Assembly: GCA_017651065.1 (NCBI GenBank)
Contig: JAGCDP010000036.1
Location: 1-50,945 of the forward strand
Origin: Treponema sp.
GTDB lineage: Bacteria; Spirochaetota; Spirochaetia; Treponematales; Treponemataceae
Direction: 5' to 3'
DNA: 50,945 nucleotides
Shown here piece after piece: positions 15,796 to 24,699 of this stretch. Every line of letters starts with the position of its first letter. Positions within the stretch are counted from its first letter, which is position 1. Under the pieces are notes generated by a model. That model was not told the DNA's origin. It searched no databases and saw nothing but the letters and a program-made list of their open reading frames with translations. A program made the translations under genes and the position numbers.

Positions 15796-17049
15796 ATGAT
15801 GATGAAAAATTTCTTTAAAACCGGGTTATCATGTTTTTTAATTTTTGCAGGAGCCTGTAGTTTTATTTTTGCACAAAATACCTCAGATTCTCAGAAAATC
15901 ACATATACTCCAAAACAGAATGCCATGCGTATTACTGCTAATGACATTAAACTCGTAGAAGCTAAAAATGATGACGGCGAGCTTACAGGATACGATTTAT
16001 ATATACGCAAAATCAAAGGGGTAGAGTCTGTTTTGTTAACTGAAACTACACGCGACCCTACAGGAAAAGCAGACAACTATGCCTACAGGGCACTTGAATA
16101 CAATCCTGTAAATGGTGATGAAATCCGCTACCTTGACGGAAAGCAGCTTGTTTCTGAAGGTGCAAAATACAGTCTTATAGATTCTACAACAGAAAAAGTC
16201 GAAGGTTTTGGAGACGCTTTTCATATTTTTATTCCGTTGAAGCTTCAGTTTGGATATGAGTGGAGTCGTAACGGAATTGTAGAAATTGGTCGCGGAACTT
16301 TTATAAATATCAGAACTTTTGAAAAACCATATGCAGATTACACCGGCGAGTATATGGATAGTCCGTTTATGTTTAATCTTGAAACACGCCGCAGGGCAAA
16401 ACCTGAACCAGTGCCACCGGATCCTCCTGTTGAGCCCGAAGTTGTCCTTACAGATGATTACAATCCTGCCGCAAGTCAGAAGTTTGAAGAAATGTCTGAT
16501 TTTATTGTTTATTCAAAAGGACCGGAAACAATTGTAGCCGATATTCTTGAAGTTTTTGATGATATTGGAGACAAAGATAATCTTGATGTTGTATTTGCAA
16601 TTGATGCTACAGGCAGCATGAAAGATGATATTGAAACACTTAAAAAAGATCTTCTTCCAGCACTGCTAAAAGAGTTTGAAGGTGCCAAGAACGTTAAGTT
16701 TGGGCTTCTTTTCTATCGTGATTATGGTGATAACTTTAATTACCAGGGATTGCCTGTAAGATTCTATGCATTTACAGACAACCTTACTGCGTTTAATAAA
16801 AATCTTAATGCTTTGAAAATCGTCGGTAAAGAAGGCGGTGATATTCCGGAAGCAGTTTACGAAGCTATTTATGCCTCTTCGGAATTTTATGTCTGGAGAG
16901 CGGGAACAACAAAACGCATAATTTTAATTGGAGACGCAGAACCGCATCCAAAACCACGAGGACTTGGTAAGTATTCAAAAGATTATGTAATGAACTTAGC
17001 CGAAGCTAAAGATATAAAAGTAAAAGCTATTCTTCTACCGAGCGATTAG
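15796..17049 (+). CDS. Secreted von Willebrand factor A domain protein
   Basis: A 417-residue exported protein. A signal peptide spans about residues 1-26. An N-terminal domain (35-200) rich in beta strands precedes a proline-rich linker (203-216), and a VWA domain runs from about 264 to the end. The MIDAS motif is AIDATGSM (268-275, DxTxS variant), with later LLFYRDYGD and the IILIGDAEPHP strand, so metal-dependent ligand binding is probable. It is divergent from the LolA-YidD operon (104 bases apart) and may belong to the same envelope function. No SD is visible before the ATG; an extended -10 (TGCTAATAT) lies about 30 bases upstream. Its 3' end overlaps the convergent lipoprotein gene by 23 bases. 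Confidence 0.8.
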   Translation: MMMKNFFKTGLSCFLIFAGACSFIFAQNTSDSQKITYTPKQNAMRITANDIKLVEAKNDDGELTGYDLYIRKIKGVESVLLTETTRDPTGKADNYAYRALEYNPVNGDEIRYLDGKQLVSEGAKYSLIDSTTEKVEGFGDAFHIFIPLKLQFGYEWSRNGIVEIGRGTFINIRTFEKPYADYTGEYMDSPFMFNLETRRRAKPEPVPPDPPVEPEVVLTDDYNPAASQKFEEMSDFIVYSKGPETIVADILEVFDDIGDKDNLDVVFAIDATGSMKDDIETLKKDLLPALLKEFEGAKNVKFGLLFYRDYGDNFNYQGLPVRFYAFTDNLTAFNKNLNALKIVGKEGGDIPEAVYEAIYASSEFYVWRAGTTKRIILIGDAEPHPKPRGLGKYSKDYVMNLAEAKDIKVKAILLPSD

Positions 17050-17431
17050 GAATTTTTTCCATTTCAATCTGGGCAAGCTTTTTGTATGCTGCAGGAAGTG
17101 AACCGGCCGGTGCATAATCATAAATTTCAAGAACTTCTTCAAGAGCAGCTCGTGCCTTGTCATAATTCTTTGTCTTTATATAAAGATGTGCCAGTTCGTA
17201 TTTTGCTTCAATGTAGGTGTCTGTGTTATCACCATATCTGTCTAAAGTTGCAAGAAAATACGCTTCAGCTGTTTTGTAATCAGCAGCGTCATAAAAACTC
17301 TGACCTCTTTGTAATAGTTGAGGAGCTGTTAAATCTTCTGGAATATCCTTTACTGTTCTGCAGGAATTAAAATATAAAGCAGAAACAACTGCAAGAATTA
17401 AAAAACATAAAAATGAAGTAATCTTTTTCAT
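17027..17431 (-). CDS. TPR lipoprotein
   Basis: A 134-residue small lipoprotein: signal sequence with a spirochaete-type lipobox ending FNSC (Cys24), then TPR repeats (LLQRGQSFYDAADYKTAEAY, AKYELAHLYIKTKNYDKARA). The start lies six bases after a TATTAT box, so it is probably leaderless. The stop is inside the convergent VWA gene. A scaffold or assembly role in the envelope is likely from the TPR content only. Confidence 0.8.
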   Translation of the reverse strand: MKKITSFLCFLILAVVSALYFNSCRTVKDIPEDLTAPQLLQRGQSFYDAADYKTAEAYFLATLDRYGDNTDTYIEAKYELAHLYIKTKNYDKARAALEEVLEIYDYAPAGSLPAAYKKLAQIEMEKIPNRSVEE

Positions 17432-17437
17432 GGCTTA

Positions 17438-17466
17438 ATAATACAATAAAATTGATGTATAGGCAA
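17438..17466 (-). promoter_or_regulatory. Promoter with leaderless geometry for the TPR lipoprotein
   Basis: On the minus strand TTGCCT (17461-17466) and TATTAT (17438-17443) are 17 bases apart; the ATG (17431-17429) begins seven bases after the -10 box and no SD is present. Confidence 0.6.
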
Positions 17467-17471
17467 TTGTC

Positions 17472-17500
17472 TTTATAATTTTCCGTTGTTGTTGTATAAT
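17472..17500 (+). promoter_or_regulatory. Promoter with leaderless geometry for the small lipoprotein
   Basis: TATAAT at 17495-17500 with a weak TTTATA 17 bases upstream at 17472-17477. The ATG is at 17509, eight bases after the -10 box, with no SD. It is back to back with the preceding promoter. Confidence 0.45.
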
Positions 17501-17508
17501 TAACTATA

Positions 17509-17859
17509 ATGAGAAAGATTTTTTTATTGCTTATGCTTTGTTTATTTGCAACAAGCTGTGCAAGTACAGGCGGTAAGAATTCAGACAAAACAGATGATTT
17601 TCCTGCTGAACCAATGCTTTTTGCAGACTGGCAGTATCGTGGCTTTGGACAGGATTATCCTTATTGGGCAGAAAGTGCTCTTAAAGAAGGCGAATCAGCA
17701 GCAGTACAGATACAGTTCGCTCAAAATCTTGATATGCTTATTTCTCATGAAGCTGAAGAATCTGAATCAAATGCGGTTCAGGAAACATGGGTTTATATTG
17801 ACCCGTATTATGAAGAATATGAATACAGATATGCTTATATAAAAATACTGGAGGAATAA
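17509..17859 (+). CDS. Small lipoprotein of unknown function
   Basis: A 116-residue protein with a lipoprotein signal (MRKIFLLLMLCLFATSC, Cys17, followed by ASTGG). The mature part is acidic and aromatic (many Tyr/Trp, ending EEYEYRYAYIKILEE). I recognise no family. It is followed after one base by galE, whose SD GGAGG lies in its last codons, so the two are co-transcribed. The start codon sits at the predicted transcription start. Confidence 0.65.
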   Translation: MRKIFLLLMLCLFATSCASTGGKNSDKTDDFPAEPMLFADWQYRGFGQDYPYWAESALKEGESAAVQIQFAQNLDMLISHEAEESESNAVQETWVYIDPYYEEYEYRYAYIKILEE

Positions 17860-17860
17860 A

Positions 17861-18826
17861 ATGAAAGTTTTAGTAATTGGTGGAGCAGGATATATTGGAA
17901 GCCATGTTGTAAAGGAATTAATGAAGGCTGGTCATAAAGTAACGGTATTTGATAATCTTTCGAGCGGCCTGCGCTGTAATTTATTTCCTGAAAATGATTT
18001 TATTTATGGAAATATTCTGATTCCGGCAGATCTTGAAGCTGCTTTTTCGCAGGGGTTTGATGCTTTTGTTCATCTTGCAGCTTTTAAGGCAGCAGGAGAA
18101 AGCATGATTCTGCCGGAAAAATACAGTGTAAACAATATTACCGGCACATTGAATATAATGAATGCAGCCGTAAAGTATAATTGTCTTAAGATGGTTTTCA
18201 GTTCTTCTGCAGCTGTTTTTGGTGCACCGGAATATTTACCAATGGACGAAGATCATCCAAAAAATCCGGAAAACTATTATGGATTTACAAAGCTTGAAAT
18301 TGAACGCTTTATGGCCTGGTATGATAAGCTTAAAGGAATGCGTTTTGCAGCCCTTCGATATTTTAATGCAGCAGGCTATGATCCGGAAGGAGAAATCCGC
18401 GGACTTGAACAGAAGCCTGCAAACCTGTTGCCACGTGTAATGGAAGTTGCAGCCGGTATGCAGCCAAAGCTTAAAGTTTTTGGAACAGATTATGACACAC
18501 GTGATGGAACATGTATTCGTGATTATGTTCATGTTACAGATCTTGCACGTGCTCATGTTATGGCTTTGGATTATATTGCTAAAAATGATAAAAGCATTAC
18601 ATTAAATCTTGGTACCGAAAAGGGTACAACAGTAAAAGAAATTATTGATGCAGCCCGCAAGATTACAGGTAAAGAAATTCCTTCAGAAGATGTTGAGCGT
18701 CGTCCCGGAGACCCTGCCTGTCTTTATGCAACTTCTAAACGTGCAAAAGAACTGCTCGGCTGGGAACCAAAATACAGCGATGTAGAAACTCTAGTTAAGA
18801 CTACCTGGGAAGTATACAAGAAATGA
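17861..18826 (+). CDS. galE: UDP-glucose 4-epimerase
   Basis: Interconverts UDP-glucose and UDP-galactose for surface glycans or galactose use. It is an extended short-chain dehydrogenase of 321 residues. The NAD loop is GGAGYIGS (7-14), the catalytic triad region is SSSAAVFG (114-121) and Tyr140-x3-Lys144 (YGFTK), and the C-terminal RRPGDPA is typical of GalE. GGAGGAATAAA precedes the ATG. It overlaps the M20 peptidase start by four bases (ATGA), so they are translationally coupled. Confidence 0.93.
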   Translation: MKVLVIGGAGYIGSHVVKELMKAGHKVTVFDNLSSGLRCNLFPENDFIYGNILIPADLEAAFSQGFDAFVHLAAFKAAGESMILPEKYSVNNITGTLNIMNAAVKYNCLKMVFSSSAAVFGAPEYLPMDEDHPKNPENYYGFTKLEIERFMAWYDKLKGMRFAALRYFNAAGYDPEGEIRGLEQKPANLLPRVMEVAAGMQPKLKVFGTDYDTRDGTCIRDYVHVTDLARAHVMALDYIAKNDKSITLNLGTEKGTTVKEIIDAARKITGKEIPSEDVERRPGDPACLYATSKRAKELLGWEPKYSDVETLVKTTWEVYKK

Positions 18827-20043
18827 CACCTGCAGATTTTCTGAACAACTCTCATAGTGATATTGTAGAGCTTGAGTCACTCCTCACAAGTATTCCTGCC
18901 ATTGCACCGGAAGGCGGTGGCGACGGAGAAACAAAAAAATGTGATGCTTTGGAAGCCTGGCTCAAGCAGAATGGTTTTGCCAAGAACGGCTGTACAATTG
19001 AACGCTTTGAAGCTCCAGATAGTCGTGTAAGCTCCGGGGTTCGTCCAAGTCTTGTAGTAACAATTCCTGGAAAAGATGATTCACAGCGTGTATGGGTTAT
19101 GGCTCATATTGATGTTGTTCCTGTAGGAGACCTTAGTCTTTGGAATACAGATCCGTGGAAGGTTATAGAAAAAGATGGAAAACTTTATGGCCGAGGTGTA
19201 GAAGATAATCAGCAGGGCTTATGTTCTGCAGTTTTTGCGGGGCTTTATTTTGTTAAAAATGGAATTACTCCTTCAAACACAGTAAAACTTCTATTCGTTG
19301 CAGATGAAGAAAACGGAAGCGAATACGGCGTAAAATGGCTTTTGAAAAACACAAGCCTGTTCCGCAAGAATGACCTTGTCCTTATTCCAGATGGCGGCGA
19401 CAGTCAGGGACAAACAATCGAAATTGCCGAAAAAAATCTTTTGTGGCTGCGTGTTCATGTAATGGGTAAGCAGACTCATGGTTCCCGCCCTGATAACGGT
19501 GCAAATGCCTGTCTTGCAGCGTGTGCACTTTCTTTAAAACTTCATGAATTAGAAAAGATTTTTGATAAAAAAGATAAACTGTTTGAACCTGACTATTCAA
19601 CCTTCCAGCCGACAAAACGCGAAAAGAACGTAGACAGCATAAACATAATTCCAGGCGAAGATACCTTCTGTATGGACTGCAGAATTCTGCCTTGTTATTC
19701 GCTTAAAGAAGTACTTGAAAAGGTAGACAAATGCTGCCGCGAAGTAGAAGCACAGTATGGCGTAAAAGTTGAATATACAACTCCACAAAAATCAGAAAGT
19801 CCTGCAACTTCAGTAGACGCTCCTGTAGCACAAAAGCTTGCTGCTGCCATAAAGAAAACTCATGGTATAGAACCACGCTTTATAGGAATAGGCGGTGGTA
19901 CAGTAGGCGCAGAACTCAGGCGTGAAGGCATAGACGCAGTAGTCTGGAGCACCCTCGATGATCAGGCTCACCAGCCGAATGAATACTGCGTAATTGAGAA
20001 TCTTATTAAAGATGCTCAGACACTTATAGAAGTGTTTATGTAA
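18823..20043 (+). CDS. M20-family metallohydrolase (peptidase/deacylase)
   Basis: A 406-residue cytosolic dinuclear zinc hydrolase of the ArgE/DapE/PepV group. Metal ligands are visible: His95-x-Asp97 (MAHIDVVP), Asp128 (GRGVEDNQQG) and the general base pair Glu162-Glu163 (ADEENGSEYG). The dimerisation insert follows, and a late GGGTVGAELR contains the region near the last ligand. The substrate (dipeptide, N-acyl amino acid or succinyl-DAP) cannot be chosen from sequence. The ATG overlaps the galE stop. A hairpin repeat with ends TGTCATTG/CAATCT follows the stop, separating it from convergent mraY. Confidence 0.85.
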   Translation: MTPADFLNNSHSDIVELESLLTSIPAIAPEGGGDGETKKCDALEAWLKQNGFAKNGCTIERFEAPDSRVSSGVRPSLVVTIPGKDDSQRVWVMAHIDVVPVGDLSLWNTDPWKVIEKDGKLYGRGVEDNQQGLCSAVFAGLYFVKNGITPSNTVKLLFVADEENGSEYGVKWLLKNTSLFRKNDLVLIPDGGDSQGQTIEIAEKNLLWLRVHVMGKQTHGSRPDNGANACLAACALSLKLHELEKIFDKKDKLFEPDYSTFQPTKREKNVDSINIIPGEDTFCMDCRILPCYSLKEVLEKVDKCCREVEAQYGVKVEYTTPQKSESPATSVDAPVAQKLAAAIKKTHGIEPRFIGIGGGTVGAELRREGIDAVVWSTLDDQAHQPNEYCVIENLIKDAQTLIEVFM

Positions 20044-20044
20044 A

Positions 20045-20073
20045 TGTCATTGTCGGGCTTGACCCGACAATCT
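20045..20073. repeat. Short interspersed palindromic repeat, variant core
   Basis: Twenty-nine bases with the same ends as the 7.3-kb copies (TGTCATTG and CAATCT) but the core is ATTGTCGGG/CCCGACAAT around CTTGA, a perfect nine-base-pair hairpin. It lies between the convergent M20 peptidase and mraY genes, where it can serve as a two-way terminator. Confidence 0.7.
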
Positions 20074-20074
20074 A

Positions 20075-21151
20075 TTATCTGATCTTAAAGAAGATTCCCA
20101 GAATTGCGCAGGTAACAAGAATCTGCATAATCATGAATTTGATAAGAACCTGTGTAGGTGACCAGCCGCGGTTTTTGCGCATGTGGTCGTGAAGAGGGAA
20201 TCTGATATTTTCGAAAATCTTTATTTTGAAGAAGCGGAGCAAGGCAACTTTTAAAAGCCCCATACCGCCGTTTACAAAAATGATTGAGCTTGTTGCAAGA
20301 ATGAGAAACGGGTTTCCGCTTACCATAACACAAACGCCAATAAAAAATCCAAGTGCGCGGCTACCGGCATCGCCCATAAGACATTTGCTTGGGAATGCAT
20401 TCAGCCATAAGTATCCCATTACAACTCCGGCCATTGCAAAAAGCATGATTGCCCAGTTTGCACCACCAGGAAGATGTGGAAGCAAAAGGTATGCAGAAAT
20501 ATCTTTATGTCCAAGAACAAAGTAGAAAACAGCACCAAGAGTAAGCAGTGCAATCAATACAAGAGTTGCAGAAAGTCCGTCAACTCCGTCGGTACAGTTA
20601 GTTGTATTAATAGAAGCCCACAGCATGATTGTACAGACAATAATATAAACAACAGGATTCACTGCAATCAGATTAGAAGTAAAAGGAAGCCAGAAGCGTA
20701 CAATTCCATCTTCACTTGCACCTTTCATTCCATAGTATAAAACAAACGATGCGGCAATACTTAAGAGCAGATCAAGTGCACCCTTAAGATATTCACCCCA
20801 GGAAGTAACGCTGCGGTCATCAAGGTAACCTGTAAGCATTGTAAACCAGGTAAGGGCTAGAATAGCTCCGCGAACCCAGTTCATAGGAACTACAAGAATA
20901 CAGATAACTGTAAAGATAGTTATAAAAACAACACCGGCTCCGGTTGGTTTTCCTTTTGCTGCTTCGGCATTATCTTTTAATGTGAATTCGCGGCCTCTGT
21001 CGTGAGGAAGCTTGTTAAAGAATTTTGGAATGAGTTTATATGCAGAAAAATATCCGGTATAAAGAGCTAAAGCTATAAGAACTGCATAAGATGAAAGGAG
21101 TCTGGCCGGACCCCAGAACTGCTGTAAGTATTGTCCTAAGTAATAAATCAT
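20075..21151 (-). CDS. mraY: Phospho-N-acetylmuramoyl-pentapeptide-transferase
   Basis: Transfers phospho-MurNAc-pentapeptide to undecaprenyl phosphate to make lipid I; a polytopic membrane enzyme with about ten segments in 358 residues. The magnesium and substrate motifs are GYLDDR, NCTDGVDGL and FPSKCLMGDAGSRALGF, and the late HDHMRKNRGWSPTQV matches the MraY HHH region. It stands alone, not in a dcw cluster. GAAGG lies before the ATG. A second, WecA-type member of the superfamily is at 34082-35221. Confidence 0.93.
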   Translation of the reverse strand: MIYYLGQYLQQFWGPARLLSSYAVLIALALYTGYFSAYKLIPKFFNKLPHDRGREFTLKDNAEAAKGKPTGAGVVFITIFTVICILVVPMNWVRGAILALTWFTMLTGYLDDRSVTSWGEYLKGALDLLLSIAASFVLYYGMKGASEDGIVRFWLPFTSNLIAVNPVVYIIVCTIMLWASINTTNCTDGVDGLSATLVLIALLTLGAVFYFVLGHKDISAYLLLPHLPGGANWAIMLFAMAGVVMGYLWLNAFPSKCLMGDAGSRALGFFIGVCVMVSGNPFLILATSSIIFVNGGMGLLKVALLRFFKIKIFENIRFPLHDHMRKNRGWSPTQVLIKFMIMQILVTCAILGIFFKIR

Positions 21152-21205
21152 AAAAGCCTTCTTTGTATATATTGAACACTAGTTTACCGAAAATCACAAA
21201 GAAAA

Positions 21206-22828
21206 TCAGTAGCTTATGTGCGGCATATTCGTAAAAATAACAGAAATCAGGTGGTCATTACAAAAATTTATAAATTCTTCATCATTCTGAGTACCACCCG
21301 GCTGGATAATTGCTTTAAGTCCAAGGTCTGCCAGCTGTTTTATAGAATCACAAAGCGGAGTAGGCGCATCGCAGACAAGAACATCAGCAAGATTTAACTG
21401 CATGTTTTCAGGGTTCTGATTTTTTAGAAGTAATGCTTCTGAAAGAGCAACATCAACTGCACGGATTGAAGATTTACAAGCCTGGGAAAGTCCCACAACT
21501 GTATTGTCTTTTACGAGTACTGCAGAAAAAGTTCTTGAGCCCATAGAAAGAATTGTACCAAATGCCATCTGGTCTGCAATTACCTGTCCCGGTCGTGTTT
21601 TTGTTTTAACATCCCAGTGATCAAAAAGAACTTTATCTTTTGTCTGGAAAAGAAGTCCGCCGTTAATAAGTTCCATTTCGTAATCAGAGGTAGAAATCCT
21701 TGAAATTGTAATAAGCTGAAGTTTTTTAACGGCAGAAAGAATTTCTTTAGCTTCTTGAGTAAATCCCGGAGCTACAACAGCGGCAAAATTTCCCTTTGCT
21801 ATTTCCTGGGCGGCAGCTTCATCAATAACAGCGCTGCTTGCAACTGTCGCACGTTTTACACTTTCGGTATCATAGGTGTAAGTGTTTTTAAATGAGTTTA
21901 AGGTATTAGAAGAAATACATGCACCCAGAATAGATTTGTATTTTACTACAATAGTAAAGACTGTACCTGTAAGCGGAGTAAACTGAGTTTCAAAATTATA
22001 GCCGTCACAGTTAGTTGTTTTTACAGAGAACTGATTTTTAAGGTTTTGTGAAAGCATACAAATCTGTTCCCAGGCAAATGAAATGTCGGAAATAGTATTG
22101 TAGCTTAATTCCTTTCCCTGCTGCTTTTGAAGCGAACCTACAGTTCCGGTTCCACCAGGGAAACGGTAGAGGCAGGAACTTTGATGCTGGTTTGCACCCT
22201 TTGGAAGCATATATTGTTTTTCAAAAGGATAAGTCAGGTAGTTTAAGAAGCTTTTCTGTACCTTGTCCGGATTATTCATAAGGATTGAACTTGCAATACC
22301 ACCGTCAAAAGCCGAAACAAGATTAAGTGCCTTTGCGGCAAGATAGATTCTGAATTCCTTATCGATATTATCTGTACGAAGTTGAACCATGGCTTCCTTG
22401 TAATCAGCCGGATCACAAAGAATAATAATATTTTCATAGTTTAAAAAAGCATTGCGAAGAATTGTTGAAACAAAAAAGTTGAAAGGCCTTGTAATAGCCT
22501 TGAATTTTTTTTCAGAATTGATGTTGTGCAGCGTAGGGTACACATTCATACAAATTAAACCAATGTTTCCGCCAGACTGATTCGCAGGAGAGTTAGGCTC
22601 TTCAATAAAAGTTGAAGACATGATTCTTTGAATCAGACCTGAAGTGTCGTTTAAAAAAAGGTTGTTTTCTGCAAGAGCCTGCTCCTTTACAACAGGAATC
22701 TTTGCCTTTTTAAGAATTTCTTCAGTTCTGTTTGCGCTAAGAATTGTCCAGCCCAAATCGGAAAGAAATTTTGCAAAATCAACAACACCTTCTGTATTAT
22801 CAACATGAAAAATCGCTTGCTTTGTCAT
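21206..22828 (-). CDS. PurH-like protein with eroded catalytic motifs
   Basis: A 540-residue protein matching PurH (AICAR transformylase/IMP cyclohydrolase) in length and overall order. The N-terminal MGS-like part reads AIFHVDNTEGVVDFAKFLSD, where PurH has a similar strand-helix, but the conserved GRVKTLHPK and IDIGGP segments are not present. In the transformylase half, the usual ENPHQ appears as ANQHQ, the catalytic KHxNPCG region as KYKSILGA, and the SDAFFPF motif as CDAPTPL, while GGLL, ADQMAFG and QPGGTQNDEE remain. It may be inactive, changed in reaction, or a regulator. The start is six bases after an extended TAAAAT with no SD, suggesting a leaderless mRNA. Confidence 0.65.
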   Translation of the reverse strand: MTKQAIFHVDNTEGVVDFAKFLSDLGWTILSANRTEEILKKAKIPVVKEQALAENNLFLNDTSGLIQRIMSSTFIEEPNSPANQSGGNIGLICMNVYPTLHNINSEKKFKAITRPFNFFVSTILRNAFLNYENIIILCDPADYKEAMVQLRTDNIDKEFRIYLAAKALNLVSAFDGGIASSILMNNPDKVQKSFLNYLTYPFEKQYMLPKGANQHQSSCLYRFPGGTGTVGSLQKQQGKELSYNTISDISFAWEQICMLSQNLKNQFSVKTTNCDGYNFETQFTPLTGTVFTIVVKYKSILGACISSNTLNSFKNTYTYDTESVKRATVASSAVIDEAAAQEIAKGNFAAVVAPGFTQEAKEILSAVKKLQLITISRISTSDYEMELINGGLLFQTKDKVLFDHWDVKTKTRPGQVIADQMAFGTILSMGSRTFSAVLVKDNTVVGLSQACKSSIRAVDVALSEALLLKNQNPENMQLNLADVLVCDAPTPLCDSIKQLADLGLKAIIQPGGTQNDEEFINFCNDHLISVIFTNMPHISY

Positions 22829-22834
22829 AAGTAT

Positions 22835-22843
22835 ATTTTAGCA
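22835..22843 (-). promoter_or_regulatory. Extended -10 box for the PurH-like gene
   Basis: On the minus strand TGCTAAAAT, ending six bases before the ATG. No good -35 box is seen at 17 bases. Confidence 0.4.
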
Positions 22844-22899
22844 GATTTTTTTAATAAATACCATTATAATATTTGTAAGATAGAGGTAGAGATCAAAAA

Positions 22900-23565
22900 A
22901 TGAGAATTGTATTAATCCGTCATGGCGAACCAGATTACGAAAAAGATTGTCTTACAGAAACCGGCCACAAGCAGGCTAAAATAGCAGCACAGCGTCTTTT
23001 GAAAGAAGGTATTGAAGAAATATATGCTTCTCCATTAGGTCGTGCCAGACAGACTGCTCAATATTTTTCTGAGGCCTCTGGAATTAAAAAAATCCAGATT
23101 CTTGATTTTATTCAGGAAATTCGTTTTGGCCGTGAAGGAGAATTGTATGACAGCAAATGGAATCCGTGGCTTGGAGTAGATGCACTTGTAAAAGCCGGAA
23201 AAGATTTACAGACTCCTGTCTGGCGTGAATATCCTGTTTTTAAAGATACTTTTTCTACAACAGATGTAGACAAAATTGCGGTTGAAGCAGACAAGTGGCT
23301 TTCAACATTAGGCTATGAACGTGAAGGAAAGTTCTATCGTTGTAAACGCAAGGATGATAAAGAAAAAACAATTGCAGTATTTTGTCACGGTGGTTCCAGC
23401 ACAGCATTTATGGCACATGTTTTAAATCAAACCTTTCCGTATATGTGCGCCGTTCTTTTGCGTTATCCTTTTACAACAATTTCAATTTTAAAATTTGACA
23501 GAACTCCCGGAAACTTAACTCTTCCTATAGTTGAACTTTTGAATGATAGCGGACATTTAAAATAA
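22900..23565 (+). CDS. Histidine phosphatase superfamily protein
   Basis: A 221-residue phosphoglycerate-mutase-like phosphatase. The catalytic RHGE is at residues 7-10, [10 protein letters not shown] follows at about 48-57, and the second catalytic His is in FCHGGSS near residue 165. It could act on a small phosphate ester or a phosphoprotein; sequence does not decide. An AGAGG SD is upstream and a TATAAT lies at 22865-22870. The macrodomain gene follows after 17 bases in the same direction. Confidence 0.85.
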   Translation: MRIVLIRHGEPDYEKDCLTETGHKQAKIAAQRLLKEGIEEIYASPLGRARQTAQYFSEASGIKKIQILDFIQEIRFGREGELYDSKWNPWLGVDALVKAGKDLQTPVWREYPVFKDTFSTTDVDKIAVEADKWLSTLGYEREGKFYRCKRKDDKEKTIAVFCHGGSSTAFMAHVLNQTFPYMCAVLLRYPFTTISILKFDRTPGNLTLPIVELLNDSGHLK

Positions 23566-23582
23566 GAGCAGGTAAAATAAAA

Positions 23583-24098
23583 ATGGGAACAATTAGAATT
23601 ATCAAAGGTGATATAACAAAGCTTTCGTGCGATGCAATTGTAAATGCAGCTAATTCTTCGCTTCTTGGCGGAGGTGGTGTTGATGGTGCAATTCATCGTG
23701 CCGCTGGTCCTGAACTTCTTGCCGAATGCCGTACACTTCATGGCTGCCAGACAGGTGAAGCTAAAATCACAAAGGGTTATAACCTGCCGTCGCAATTTGT
23801 AATTCATACTGTTGGCCCTGTTTATTTTGAACATACCCCGGCTGAGTCTGAAGCACTCCTTACTTCCTGCTATGAAAATTCGTTGAAGCTTGCAAAAGAA
23901 AAGGGTCTAAAGACAATAGCATTTCCCCTTATTTCTGCCGGTGTTTACGGGTATCCGCAGCGGGAGGCAATTAAGGTTGTGGTGGAGAGAATGAAGTTGC
24001 ATCAGGGTGAATTTGATGAGATTACGCTGGTGCTGTTTGGGGAGAGGGAATTCAATTTTGCTAAGGCTGATTTTGGTGAGTTTGTGAAGGAATCTTAA
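23583..24098 (+). CDS. Macrodomain protein (O-acetyl-ADP-ribose deacetylase, YmdB-like)
   Basis: A 171-residue macrodomain that binds ADP-ribose and probably removes O-acetyl or mono-ADP-ribosyl groups. Motifs are [20 protein letters not shown] with the catalytic Asn in NAAN, the glycine-rich [21 protein letters not shown], and the second loop [11 protein letters not shown]. Length and order fit YmdB. It sits just after the histidine phosphatase (17 bases) and convergent to orphan higA. Some macrodomains act in toxin-antitoxin or NAD-based control, but nothing here ties it to higA beyond proximity. Confidence 0.9.
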   Translation: MGTIRIIKGDITKLSCDAIVNAANSSLLGGGGVDGAIHRAAGPELLAECRTLHGCQTGEAKITKGYNLPSQFVIHTVGPVYFEHTPAESEALLTSCYENSLKLAKEKGLKTIAFPLISAGVYGYPQREAIKVVVERMKLHQGEFDEITLVLFGEREFNFAKADFGEFVKES

Positions 24099-24104
24099 AA
24101 TATA

Positions 24105-24386
24105 TTAAGCCAAACAAGCCACTTTAACATTTACAGGTTCATGCTGCATAGCAAGCCATAAGGTCAATTTCATCTGCATGGTCATCCAGCTTTCTGGACT
24201 GGTTTTAGTTGCCTTAGCAATTCTTATTGCCATTTCCGGGCTTAAAGCAGATTTTTCATTAACAAATTCAGAGAGTGTTTTTCTTGTAACACCAAGCATT
24301 TGTGCGGCGTCAGTTATATTTATACCAAGTGGCTCGAGAACATCTTTTAAGAATACTTCACCTGGGTGAGTTGGTTTTCTAGTCAT
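24105..24386 (-). CDS. higA: HigA-family antitoxin, apparently without its toxin
   Basis: A 93-residue DNA-binding antitoxin: THPGEVFLKDVLEPLGINIT is the typical HigA N-terminus, followed by the helix-turn-helix ITDAAQMLGVTRKTLSEFVN. The SD AGGAG lies upstream. In complete systems higB precedes higA. Here only the C-terminal 23 codons of a HigB-like frame remain directly upstream, so the antitoxin is orphaned. It may still repress its own or other promoters. Confidence 0.9.
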   Translation of the reverse strand: MTRKPTHPGEVFLKDVLEPLGINITDAAQMLGVTRKTLSEFVNEKSALSPEMAIRIAKATKTSPESWMTMQMKLTLWLAMQHEPVNVKVACLA

Positions 24387-24395
24387 ATTTTTCTC

Positions 24396-24467
24396 CTAGT
24401 GATAATCCTGATAATCAACAAGAATAGCATTCTGTTCTTCAAATTTAACCCTGTAACGCGTAACGTG
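24396..24467 (-). pseudogene. C-terminal remnant of a HigB-like toxin
   Basis: On the minus strand the codons before higA read HVTRYRVKFEEQNAILVDYQ then DYH and TAG at 24398-24396, the characteristic end of RelE/HigB toxins. In frame upstream is a TGA at 24470-24468 and no further homologous sequence, so the 5' three quarters of the gene are missing. The stop is nine bases from the higA start, as in intact modules. Confidence 0.7.
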
Positions 24468-24527
24468 TCAAGTTATATTATATAAATTCGTTTCAATCTT
24501 GGGGTTTTATGCAAACTGGTGGTGGGT

Positions 24528-24688
24528 AGGACTCGCCGTTACGGTCGCCGCCGTCCTTGGCGGCTCCCTCCACGGCGCCTTCGTTCGCTAAGCTGGCCTC
24601 CCTGTCAGCTTTCCAAAAAAACGCTCCGCACTGCTCGCCTTTTTTTGGACCGCTCACTACGTTTCGAGTCCTGCCCTCGCTAAAAAAG
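24528..24688. repeat. GC-rich module bounded by inverted pieces of the tRNA-fMet 3' end
   Basis: About 160 bases, clearly richer in G+C than their surroundings, with no plausible gene. The left edge has AGGACTCG (24528-24535). The right edge has a 26-base perfect inverted copy (24663-24688) of the T-loop-to-3' flank of the nearby tRNA-fMet (24748-24773), beginning TTCGAGTCCTGCCC. The interior has GC-rich palindromic pieces. It resembles a tRNA-associated repeat or attachment-site duplication. Bases 24471-24527 hold nothing I can name. Confidence 0.55.
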
Positions 24689-24699
24689 GATAAGTGTTA

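Noticed and set aside
23583..24467. A macrodomain-HigA toxin/antitoxin module
   Set aside because: The genes are convergent, and the higB relic explains the antitoxin; no evidence ties the macrodomain to it.
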